NCBI RefSeq assembly: GCF_000182925.2
Contig: NC_026503.1
Location: 2,666,001 to 2,730,000, forward strand
Direction of reading: 5' to 3'
DNA length: 64,000 nucleotides
Source: Neurospora crassa OR74A
Taxonomy: Eukaryota; Ascomycota; Sordariomycetes; Sordariales; Sordariaceae
Positions 31,648 to 42,778 of the stretch are shown here, one piece after another; positions within the stretch are counted from its first letter, which is position 1, and every line of letters starts with the position of its first letter. The position numbers and the translations under genes are program-made. The notes beneath the pieces are model-generated. The model was given only the letters and a program-made list of their open reading frames with translations, did no database searches and was not told where the DNA came from.

Positions 31648-34439
31648 CAGTTCTGAAAACAAAGGCCCCGAGATCCCTACGGAAGGAAACGTCGGCGATC
31701 ATACATCTCATGATCTCCTGCAAACCCAAGCGGGATAAACACTTCGGCCCAAGCCCCAGCGCCCAGGGGCATCAACCAAACCAAACCTTTGGCATCGCTG
31801 TTGCATTCGACGCATCCAGCTGCGATCTACTTATGACCTAGGTCTACACTGCAGTGGATTAAACGTCACCTTGGAGCTGCGATGAAAAGTACCATTTCCG
31901 AAGAGCCTACAGGGGATGTTGGGGAGAAAGCTTGCACCCCCGGATTCATATGTCACGCAGATCATGTTACCTCGACATATTGGGAAATTGAGGTTCGCTT
32001 TGACTAGTGTGATCTGTGATCGCTCGGGAATCAAACGGGTGGGTGGGCGAGATATGTAAGCGAGTCAACAAAAGTGTAAAAGGGTCAGCCTGAGGGTGCC
32101 ATAAACGACGACATGGCTGTAGTCCATAGCTTGATAACGGGCAGAAATATGAATCAATTGAAGATCTTGACGATGAGTTAGAGTTAGGATCTCGGGCCAA
32201 CCTCTACTTGACAAACAAGAGATTAACGACAACTTGAAAAAAAAAGTAAAAGAAAAAAAGTAAAAGCCGTTTCACTGTGTCCTCACAAAATCTGTAATAC
32301 AGAGATCGCCATCACAGCCGCGCGGTACTAGTACATAGGCAAGCGAAAGAAGCGAAGAGGTCGTTTGATCGTTAGCCGCTGAAAGGTTGGCGCGCGAGCA
32401 GGCTTCGTTATTGTTTCTTTGTCGCTACCTACCTACCTAAAGGAGATCTCAGGCATTTTATTTTTCTCGCCGGTGTTCTGTTGGGCGCCATACAGCAACC
32501 GTTCGGGCATAGTTTTCCTGAGTTGGTACTTTGGTACCTAGTTGGAAAATCAGCTAGCGAGTGATGAAAAGGACAACCTACCTATGTACCTGGCATGTAG
32601 CGATGTGAGAGCCTCGCGGGTTCGGGTTGACCATGGAATTTTGGGCCCACAGGGGCAGCCCAGCAATTAACGCTTGGACCCCAGACAGACGGGATCGGCC
32701 CTGTTTTTTGTTGCGACAACGCCGACCGTAGTTCCTTCCCGTCTCCCGCCGTCCAGGGTAGAGGTATGAAGAGATGAACCGTAGCCGGAAAACTAAAAAA
32801 AATTTATCCATCTTTCAGCTGGCCTGGTAAAGTCTACTCGCAGTTCCACGAGGGTGAGCTTCACTATTCGATGCTATTATATGCGGTATAGTGAGCGTGA
32901 TACCAGGGCACGATGACAGCGAGTTCTTCGAGACCCACTTCGATGTGTGGCTGTCGGTGGACATGGAAGAGCCCGCCGTGGGTCGCACCTCTCTTTCCAT
33001 ATGACTGTGAATTGTGTGAATGCGCCGTGCTCGTTCCGTCTCCTTGCAGATGGTCAGTCATTTGCCCGATCCCACCTCTCGCTGTGTTTTTACGTTCTAG
33101 ATGAAAGCGAAGACGGCATCGATGTTGATGACATGACACGAGAGAAGCGCAAGCGATCATCTTCAAGAGCAATGCGAGATCCAGATGCATCTTGCTGCCC
33201 CTCCACCCCACCGCCGACCTGCGAAACCTAGGTTGTTGGCGCTGATCATCCAAAAGACCTGGCGTTGGGGCCTGGGGGCTGCCAGGGCAGAGCCAAAATA
33301 TGCTGGATGCACACCTCAGCTCAAATTCCGCAAACGATGACGGTATCTGCTGCTTTTTCTCGGGGTTTTCTTTTGCATCTCTAAGGTGGCGGGTTTTACT
33401 ATAGTACCGCGTAACAAAGTGAAAGATATCTCCTACCTACGTATGCACCGGGCACACAACGAAATAACTTTACTGACGATACTCAATTCGCGAGAACCAT
33501 ACTATGTTTATCCAGTCAGGGCAGGTACCGGTTGTGCCGAGTTACGAGTCATCTTGAGTGGAAGGTGCAGGTGTCTAGCTATGCTTGTAATCCGTGACAC
33601 AGGCTGACAAAACGTTATGGTGACCGAAGGCACTCCAGCTACCTACGTCGCAGTAGAGTAAATATGACTTTACGCTGTCACTACCTACATACCTAGGTGC
33701 CTACCTCTACTGTACTTGCCCATATTTTAGTCAAGGTGCGCAAATAGCCCAACTGGCTTACGTGGACAAGTATTGTCACTCACTTGTACCCTCCTTATCG
33801 CCCATTGCCGTGGTGACGTGCCCATCGTGCATGTTTCCATCATCACATCCACAACGCCCGTCTTCTTTCTCGAAAAGAAGGAATGGAAAAAGCTGGATCG
33901 TTGACTCCGAACCACGATCAAAAACTCCCATGAGCTGTAATATGAGAAGTTGACGATGGTCCTCCTGGGAGATATGAGACTCAGCGGCACTCAGGAAGGT
34001 GCCGTACATCCAGCAGATCCGGCCGGGGTAAGGATGCGACGTCGATCTTGGGGGATCTTCCTAGTACAATGAAGGACAGACCGTTTGATGACCGTGATTA
34101 TGTCCAGAACGCCATCGCGGGCCTAAGGGGAAAGTGAGTTGCCGCGGATGATGTCTATGTAGATACATATACAGACACTGACAATAGTCACATATCGTTC
34201 GTCTTCAGCCTACCTCTTACTGGGAACGGGTAAACCACCCAACGAAACTGGGGTCGAGAGCGGATTACTGATACACTGGGGAGCGTACCTACGAGGTTTA
34301 TCACCATAACTAGGTAGCGGATCTGGTCGATCTTCGAAGTGTTCTCGAGGCCTGGCGTCATAGGTAAGTGGGTAAACTGAAGGTATACATACCTATACAC
34401 TCGTTAGTAAGGCGCAGAGCAAAACTCACCATCGCTTTG

Positions 34440-34980
34440 ACAACGAGGTAGGTAGGCACTTGGTCCGACGTTGCCTCTGTCGGTACAACTTCCTACAGGC
34501 AACAAAAAAGAACGATGGTTCGGCCAAGGTGCCTGAATTCTGAAATCTCCAAGCAAGGTCCACAGTGTCAGCATTGATGCTTTTTGATTGGATAGTAGTA
34601 AAAAATGGTGGGTTCTTGGCGGGCAGCTAGCCCGATTCTGAATGGCTCGTAGTCAGTTGCAGCAGATTGCCTCTAGGGAAGGGAAGAGTGGGTTGGCTCC
34701 AGGCTACATCTAGGTACTTAGGTAGGTACCTAGTGTTCTGCGTACCCAGAGCCTGGTACTGTAGGTAGAGATAAGGTATGGAAGCCCAGGCAGTTGGGGG
34801 CTTCGAGGTCGTTACCTCCCGTCCCGTCTGTAGGTCCCTCCAGGTAGGTGCAAGCCCAGGGCAGCGCAGCGCGGCAGTCTGCCCGACCTACAGGTAGTGC
34901 GGGTGGAACTTACCTCTACCCTAGAGGCACATAGCTAAAGGCAGGTACCTATCTTAGTACCTAGAGGTACCGATGGAGTG
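34440..34980. repeat. Cluster of TAGGTA/TACCTA words
   Basis: AGGTAGGTA, GGTAGGTACCTAG, GTAGGTAGAG, CAGGTAGGTG, CAGGTAGTG and GCAGGTACCTATC recur irregularly on both strands over about 540 bp. They form no regular tandem array. Similar words appear near 33640-33720. Their function is unknown. Confidence 0.6.
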
Positions 34981-34999
34981 TACTTGTGAGCTACCTTAC

Positions 35000-36427
35000 C
35001 TGGCGGCCCTGCCCTGCCCTGCCTGACCTCCATGGGCTCCTGGGGCTCCTGGAAAGGGACCTGTCCGCTGCCCTGGGACTCGACTCCTAGTCCCCTCGTC
35101 ACAACAGCCCGGCATGCCCGCCCGCCCGCCCGCCGTCCGCCTTTCACGCTCCATCCATCTTCCATCCTCTTTTCCCCCTTGCCCCGGGCAGGGCAGGGCC
35201 ACTCCCCGTTCCACTTCACTTTCCCTCCGCAAGCAAACCTGGAGCACATCCACCGACATCATCCTGGTTTTTCCTTTTCGACGCTCCCACCTCTCAACCC
35301 GGACCTACCTTCCCTGGGCCTTGTCGCTTTTGCCCGTGACAATTGTGTATGGAACGAAGCTTCACTTTCCGCTTCCGCTTCTGCTTCTACTAACCCGGTC
35401 ACACCTGTTTTTTTTCCACTTCACTTTCACCACCTTCCAGTCTTCCACCTCACCCAGCCAGCCAGCCCAACCAACCAAGACTGACTGACTGACTGTTTGG
35501 TCACGTCAACCACGGGGCGCTCTTCTCATCAAGCACGACGCCGATCCTCTACTCGGCTGACTACTGCCTACATTTTCGGGGTGCACTACGCTCAAGTTAG
35601 CACTCGTGTTACTTTCACTTTCGTCTCGCTAGGTTGGAGCCCGATCCTGTCCTGACATTCGTGGACGGCCTCTTCTGTCTCGCTCGCCCGTCACAGCTTC
35701 ACATCATCTAGGCCGCGACTCTGGGACCTCCTACCCCGGACGACTTGTTTTTTTTTTTTTTTTTTTTTTTTTTTGTCTCCAGCGGAAGACGGATTCAATC
35801 TACCAAGCATTCTTGTCGGCCCATTCTGCCGCGTCGACCCGTCTTCTACCCGGCCTGGAAACCCTGCAGTGGAAATCCGAGGCCGATTGCTTGCTGGATC
35901 CCCATTTTTTGCCGCCATTCACGACCCTCCGCCCCGACTTGTCCTGCCCTGCGCACACCGAGCCCAGATTTCGACTTGAGTCGAGAGCCGATGCTTCAAG
36001 TCCACGGCGGGCATTCCCACGACCCAACTTCGCCGACCGCCTGACTATACGCCGCCATTACTTTCTGCCTGCAGAGAGAGTCCGTTAGACGACTGCGAGT
36101 TCCCTTGGCCTGACATCATCCAGAGGCCGCCGCCCTCTTCACCAGCGACCTCCATCTCCGCCTCCCGCCTCCGAGCTCCTGCCTCCTCCGCGTCGGATGC
36201 CGAAACCACACAATACGAATACCTAGGTCACCCGTATCTCCCACGGTTCACAGCCGCTTGCTGTCGCTCTACCTGACCGTTCAGTCGCTCGCATCGCCGG
36301 ACCCGTGGTCGAAAAACACCGACAGACAGCTTTGTTCCCACCGCCTAGGGAACTTTGTCTCGTCACTCCTTTGCAGCGCATCACCATCAGTCGATAGGGG
36401 ACTGACCGCCATCGGCTTTCTGCGGCC
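35000..36427. other. Pyrimidine-rich leader/promoter of the Med15-like gene
   Basis: This stretch is rich in C and T, with CTTTTCC, CCTCC and CCGCCT runs, (TGAC)n-like sequence near 35480-35493 and T27 at 35748-35774. It has the look of a long fungal promoter and 5' leader. The 150-codon frame at 35032-35484 is Pro/Ser/His-rich and overlaps other frames, so it was not accepted. Confidence 0.55.
35748..35774. repeat. Poly(T) tract, T27
   Basis: Twenty-seven consecutive T lie about 650 bp upstream of the Med15-like start codon. Confidence 0.9.
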
Positions 36428-39400
36428 ATGGCCGCTAACATGCCGCCGAGGGCCCAGGTCGGGCAAATGATACCGCCTAATCACAGCCAAGTCACTCAGG
36501 CCGTTCTAGCTAGGTTGACGTCCCAGCCTCCGCCAGCGGCCGGCTGGCAGGCTACACACATTCAGCTGCCGGAACGCGTCCAGAAGACGTCATCCTTGTA
36601 TGAAGCTCGGCCATTATCTACAAAAAGTCTAGAGGCTGACATTCACTCCAGGGCTACCAATCTCAAGTTAGCTGGACAAGTCGACACCTGGCCAGAGGCG
36701 GTGAATCTCGCGCTTGAGATCGAACGGCGGGCCTTTGTGCAGTCCCCGGATAAGGTGAGAAACGCCGCTCTGCATCACCAAACCATCTTGGCTAACTTGG
36801 CTGACCAACCTCAGCCGACGTACGAGAACCTACTGGGTCAGCGATTCGCACAACTTGTAGAACAGCGACAGGCTCGCGCTCCTCTCATCCAACAACAAAT
36901 GCAAGCCAATGCGATGAGACAGGCTCAGATGGCCCAGCAACAGCACCAGCTTCAACAGCACCAGCTCCAGCAACGCCAACACCAGCAGCATCATCAGCAG
37001 CAGCAGCAGCAACAACAACAACAACAACAGCAACAACAGCAACAGCAACAGCAGCAACAACAACAGCAACAGCAGCAGCAGCAAATGATGATCAACCAGA
37101 TGGCCATGCAAAGGGGAATGGCGCAGCCAGGCTTTCATCCCCATCAGCATCCAGCTCAAGTTACCACAATGCCACATCAATCCCAACCGTTGCCCGTCGG
37201 TGTCCCCAATCCAGCAGTCGTGCAGAGTCGCTTAGATCAACTTGCTATGCAGATCACACAAAGCCTTCCCACCGCGCTGATGGAGTACCATGAGATTCAA
37301 CGCCTCACTGAGCGGGACAGGCCGCTCATCAAGAATTTCGCCTTGAAAAAATTCGTCGCCATTCCTGAGCCCCTTAGAGACCCACTTCGACAAAAGGTAC
37401 TATCGCAACTGGCTCCCCAACATGTCCAACAGATTCGAGGATTGGCAGTGGACCCGTTGATGATCTTCTTCGAACATCAAAGTTTGAATCAAGCGCGTCG
37501 GAACATGATGGCGCAGTCACGTCAAGGCATGGCAGCGCATCCTCAACAAGTTCCTCAACCTCACAACCAAGTCAATCCTACTTTAATGAATCCGCCGGGG
37601 CAGTCTCATGGTGTTACCGATGGGCAGCTCCTCCCGCCCAATCTTGAGGCAATCCGAAATGAGCAACAAATGGGCCTGCGTGCCCAGGAAGCCGGTCAGG
37701 TTGTTGTGCCACAAAGTCAAGGTCCCGGGGCCCCTGGACGCAATGCCACCCCTGGCCCTATGATAAACCACATGCACACGCCGGCTGCTCAGCAAGGGCC
37801 AAACCAAACGCCGCGGCCTCCGCCGAATTCAGCGCCGCCCGGGTTCCACCACCCACCGGTCCCGATGGAAACGTTGAACCCCGCACAGACACAGGCACAA
37901 ATACCGATAAGGGGACAAGTACCGAACCGGCACCCGCAAGGACAACCTGGAGGGCTTGGAGCACTGCCTACAACATCGCAGAGTCCCGCAATCAACAATA
38001 TGGCGGCACCGATGCAACAGTCCCCCGCTCCCATGGCCCAGGGGATGAGGACAACGCTGAACCCGTCATTCAACCACCACGCAAACGCAAGACCGCCATC
38101 AATGCAGGGTAATATTAACGCCAGCAATCCTGCGATGGCTGCGATGTTGGGTAATTTGAACCCGAACAATGGTGGTGTGCCGGGAAACTTGCCTGAAAAC
38201 CAGATCAAGGATGCTATGGCCAAGTGGGACCAGAATAGGAACACCACAGGCAACGCTCAACAGTTACCCAAGCATCCTCAAGTGTCCGGGATGCCAGCTC
38301 AACACCAGCTGATCGGCGCTGTCAACACCCCCAATCAACCGCTGAACATGGGAAGCTCTCAGCAGCCGGGTGGTGTGATGCCGCCTGGCATGCAGCCAGG
38401 CCCTGGTCAACCACAGCTGAACGGTCCGCAAAATGCACAAACTGCGGCGATGGTAGCCCTTGCCACCAACCCTCGGGCGATACAAATGGTCGACAATTGG
38501 GATATCCCCGCACATACGCTAAACATATTACGTGGATCCGTACAACCCGCGATCCTGCCTCCAAATTTGAAGAAATGGACTCATCTGAAGGCATGGTATC
38601 AGACAGCAGGCCTACCTCCTCATGTTCAGGACAAGGTCGCCCAGCTGCTTACTACTTTCCAACAAAACCAGATTCAGCACGTAATATTGCAAAAGCAGCA
38701 ACGAGCACAGGCTGCCTCCATGGGCGGAGCTCCGCAGAACCCAAATGGGCCCGGTCCTTCACAGCAACCTAACGGGATGCCACTGATACCCCCAAAGACG
38801 AATGTTCCTCCTCATGTGCTTCAGATCGCCCCGCATGAACTAGAAATGGCCCGTAAGAAGTTTCCCGGCCACTCAGATCAGGCGCTTCAAGTTATAATAC
38901 GGAAGACCAAGTTTGAGAATTTTGCCAGGAGGCTGCAGGCAACGAACAATGGCGCCGGTATGGTAAACCAGAAGCCGATGGTGCAAATGTCCCCCGCAGG
39001 GTCTAACCAACCAAATATGGCCTCTTCTGGACCAGCAGCCCAAACACACGCTCAATATGCCGCACAAACCGGTATGCAGGTCCCAGGTCCATCACAGCAA
39101 CCTCCATCGTTGCAGCAGCCACAGCAGCCACAGCAAATGCAAGGGCAATTGCAGGCACAACCGCAACCACCAGCGCCACCACGTGCGCACCATCATCAAC
39201 AGCAACAGCAACAAGAGCTACAGCAGCAACAACAACAACAGCGGCAACAGCAACAGCAACAGCAACAGCAACAACAAGACCAACAACGGCAGCAGCAGCA
39301 GCAGCAAGTGCAACCACCGGTCAACAACCGACAACCTGTTCCTCAGAAGCCGACGGACGGCAGTGATTCAACTTCTGCGACTCCTGCGCTGTCTGTCTCA

Positions 39401-41204
39401 AGGATTAGCCAGCAACCTCGAACTGGCCCGCCAAATCCATCACCGGTCGTGGCCCAAAAGAGCCTTAAACGATCACATCCGGGTGATGTGACCGATGTAC
39501 CGCGCCCGAATGGCGTTCCCATGCAGCAAAGTTTGTCGCAGGCGAAGCAACGTAGCGCCATCCGTCCAACAGTCAGTGACCGTTTCAAGAATATATGGGC
39601 AGACGAGGCAAGACAGGTGCAAAAAGAATTTGAGCAGAACCCGTTGCAGCCGGTTCACATGCCGATGGATGTGTACCAATCGGCAGTGCTCAAAATACGC
39701 GAAGTTACCCAAAAGATGAATGAGTTAACCACTATTCCGGGGGCTTTTGATCGAATGACAAACGATGAAAGCTTGGTCAGAAAGCTTGCCCGTTGTGTAT
39801 GTTGTCTTCTCCCCGCGAACTTCGCCAGATATTGTAAGGAATACGCTGACAAGTATACAATTTCAGAATCTGAAAATCAAAATTCAATCAGAAAAAGCGA
39901 CCGGCCAGACTCGTAACCCCTTAACGATTACGGCCCAAGAGATTGATGAGATTAAGCTATTCTTCGACGGTCTTGTCAACCAATTGAAATCAGGGGCTTC
40001 TCAGGCCGCAGCTCAGTCTACGGAGCAAGCAGCAGGCCAGCCTCAACTTCATCAACGCGCAGGTCCATCTACGCTATCTAATGCTGCGCCTTCGGACAAG
40101 CAAACCCAGGTGCCCAAACAAGCACCGAATCGGGCCTCTAACAAGATCACGCAACCTCCGGCTGCACCGACGACAACACAACCACCGTTCGCGCTCGGGC
40201 ATGGCCCTGGGATGTCTCCCGCTGGTAATCCTGTCTATCTCAATAAACCTCCCATTGGACCGACAGATTTGCAGTGGCCTCCTCGGAAGAAGGCCAAAAC
40301 CGGTGGGCCTCAAACAACGTCCCCAGCGGCTCAGTCGACCGCCAGTGCCTCGCCTCAGATTCAGGCACCTTCGCCGGAAACAAAGCGGCAACAGGCCCCA
40401 GAGCCGGCGAAGCCGCAGCCGGATCCTTACCTCTGCCCTGAAATTGGCTGTGAAGGAAGTGTGGTTGGCTTCGCCTCAGCGGAATTGCGTGATATTCATT
40501 ACCATGAAGAGCACGTGAAACCAAATGAGGATCCTCTCAAGTTCTTGCAGGAGAACATGGCTCTGGGTCTAGGTTTGGACGCGCACGGCAACACCAAAGC
40601 GATTTCGACTGTTGCGGAGGGTGCTCCTTCAGGCGCGTCCGGTAGGGCTTTGAACAGTCCCAAGCAAGCTCAGACGCCCATGAGTAAGCAAGATTTGGCA
40701 GCGACTCCCATGGCTCGCGACGTGTCGATGAGGAGGCAAGGCAGCAGACTAGGCGCTAGGGGGCCTGACGCTGTGGGTACGCCAGGCAGTGGCAACGGGG
40801 CTTCTGCCCAGACGACAATGGCCGATGATACGTGGGCAGCGACCGGAGTCAATCCCCAGTATCTTTCCAACTTGTTTGCGACTCTTGACCCAGCCCAAAC
40901 GTCTGACTTCAGCATGTCGTTGTCAGAGACACCGAATGACACGCCAGAATCAAATAAGACTTTGGAGTCAAGCAGCGATATATCGGACGGTGTGGGTCTT
41001 GACATCAATATGGACTGGGCTACCATGGACCCGGAAATCATGGACGACTTGAACAACGTCAGCCTTGACGGCTACGAACCACCGGCATTTGATAGAGAGA
41101 TGGTCAACGACGTGTATGCTAACGTCACGTTTGATGACTCGGTCATGGATTTTTCTAAGCCTTTTAAGCTTGACACGTCGCTCTGTATGATGAATACAAA
41201 CTGA
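36428..41204 (+). CDS. Glutamine-rich coactivator, Mediator tail subunit 15-like
   Basis: This is a nuclear glutamine-rich protein that best fits fungal Med15/Gal11, the Mediator tail subunit contacted by activators. Exons are 36428-39796 and 39867-41204 (1568 residues). An additional 54-nt in-frame intron at 36598-36651 is likely and would give 1550. A helical N-terminal segment (GWQATHIQLPERVQKTSS, then WPEAVNLALEIERRAF) precedes 30 consecutive Gln (36995-37084). Long Pro/Gln/Asn/Met-rich regions and a second Gln-rich tract near 39200-39310 follow. A conserved-looking helical domain begins DRFKNIWADEARQVQKEF and runs across the intron to ITAQEIDEIKLFFDGLVNQL. A C2H2-like finger (YLCPEIGC ... 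HYHEEH) lies further on, and the C terminus is acidic. The start has an excellent context (GCCATGG). The Med15 assignment rests on architecture; another Gln-rich regulator is possible. Confidence 0.6.
36995..37084 (+). repeat. Polyglutamine-coding tract, 30 codons
   Basis: Thirty uninterrupted Gln codons occur here, a mix of CAA and CAG. The mixed codons argue against very recent pure-triplet expansion. Confidence 0.95.
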
Positions 41205-42778
41205 TTGGCGCTTTGTGGTGGAGAAAAGCAGGCATCTGGTGTATTGGCGGAGAATGACAGGAGGAAGGTTGATAGATGATTGAACGCAAATCAAGGCGCA
41301 TGGTTCATGTGAAGGGTATTCTGGGATGGCGTTTTGGGGGTTTGCGATGCGGAATGATGATATTTTGATTCTCTACTTACAATCTTGGCATTTATCGTTG
41401 GTTCGTCGCACTTTTTTCCTTGCCATTACATATTTGCGGCGCCTAATCATGGAATTTGGAACGCTTTTCCTGATATGTCTTCATACCACTGATATCACGT
41501 GCTGTTTGGTGTTGGTGAAGCAAAAAAACGGATGAGGGTGAAACAGGCAGGCGGAATCGCCAACGGAATCGGGGATGTCCCGTACGGCACAGCGGAGCTG
41601 CTTCTGGGAACTAGAAAGAGGCCGAGGAGGCCGATCTCTCTCTTTTTTTTTTTTTTTTTGTTTTTTCTTTTTTTTTTTTTATCTTCTTTCCACCTCAAAG
41701 GAATTGATACCCGTTGAAGTTTGGCATAGTCACGAACAACCTCATAGCTCCCAAACGCCGGACTTGGACCTCAGCTGGATACTGAGAGCGACGGACGAGC
41801 ACTCTGTCTGGGGCTATTGAAAACAATATTTACTTACTGCTGAATTCAGCTAGCTGTTTTCGAAGCTTATCAAAAAAGCGCGTCTCGGTGGGGCCGAGGT
41901 TGCATCCCGTTCTCGCTTGTTCGTATGTGCCGTACATCTATGTATCTACCTATCCATCCGAGTGTCTTGTCTCGAGCTCGTTTGGTCCCCCAAGTCCCTG
42001 GCGCTGGAGTGTAGTGTACATGGATGTAGTCTAGCGGCACGATACGTTTCAGCTTGCAACCCATCCAAGAGCATGCACATCCTCCGAGTACACCAAACGG
42101 AGTGAATCATTTATTTGTTCGTTCCTGGAGGGCTGGGAGACAGCATTAGGTAAGCGTCGACCTGGGTTGCCCTGAAGAGAGCGGCACATACAATACAGGT
42201 AGGTGGTGATCCAATATGTTAGTGTATTTCCACTTTCCCTTACAGCAGCAGGGCACTGCATGTAGACCAGGCCCTGATCGGTGCCACCACCTGGTACACT
42301 GCGTTATAACCGTACATCTCGTGCATGCATCCATCACCTGGGGTTTTCCCACAAATATTTTCTAATCTTCTCTGTTCTTACCAGTAGACAATCTCATTTC
42401 ATTTATACATAGTATATCTTTGGCAACATAGTTACCTGTCTGAGAAAGTCGCCTTTGATGGACATTCGCACGGCTGGGATAGGCACTGTACCGTCCAAAC
42501 TAGGTGATCATTGCAATTGCCACTGCACTGTTAGTGCACACCGACTCAGGTATCATAATTGGAGCCAGTACACTTGCGCTGAACTCGACAATTTTGTGCT
42601 CTGGTTCGATTTGGAAAGCAAAAACCACGGCATCGCGTCTTGCTCTACACAACCTTCGACGCGCCTCCCCTTCCATGCCCAGGTTTTGCAGGCAACACTT
42701 CACATCAGCACCTGAAAGTGACTGATCAGACACGAGCAGGAGGGAGCATCAGTAATACTTTTTCACTAGCGGGTAGTT
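41205..42778. other. Intergenic region, Med15-like / Whi5-like
   Basis: The left part is the 3' region of the Med15-like gene. It includes T-rich runs at 41643-41680 (T17, T6, T13 separated by G and C). The right part is the promoter of the Whi5-like gene. No gene was recognised. Confidence 0.6.

Larger units (their letters stand above)
28118..34999. other. Gene-poor region of about 6.9 kb
   Basis: No protein-coding gene could be supported. The longest frames (29277-29741 minus, 32864-33253 minus, 30349-30726 minus) lack domains and have irregular composition. The base composition is not strikingly AT-rich, so it does not look like heavily RIP-mutated relic DNA. It holds an interrupted poly(A) tract near 31600, a 20-bp palindrome at 29524-29543 and many TACCTA/TAGGTA words, especially at 34440-34980. 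It may contain non-coding transcripts or long regulatory DNA. Confidence 0.5.

Noticed and set aside
35032-35484. 150-codon frame in the Med15-like leader
   Set aside because: Low-complexity Pro/Ser/His product of CT-rich DNA, with overlapping frames.
36830-37186. Minus-strand polyleucine frame opposite the polyglutamine tract
   Set aside because: It is the mirror image of the Gln repeat in the Med15-like gene.
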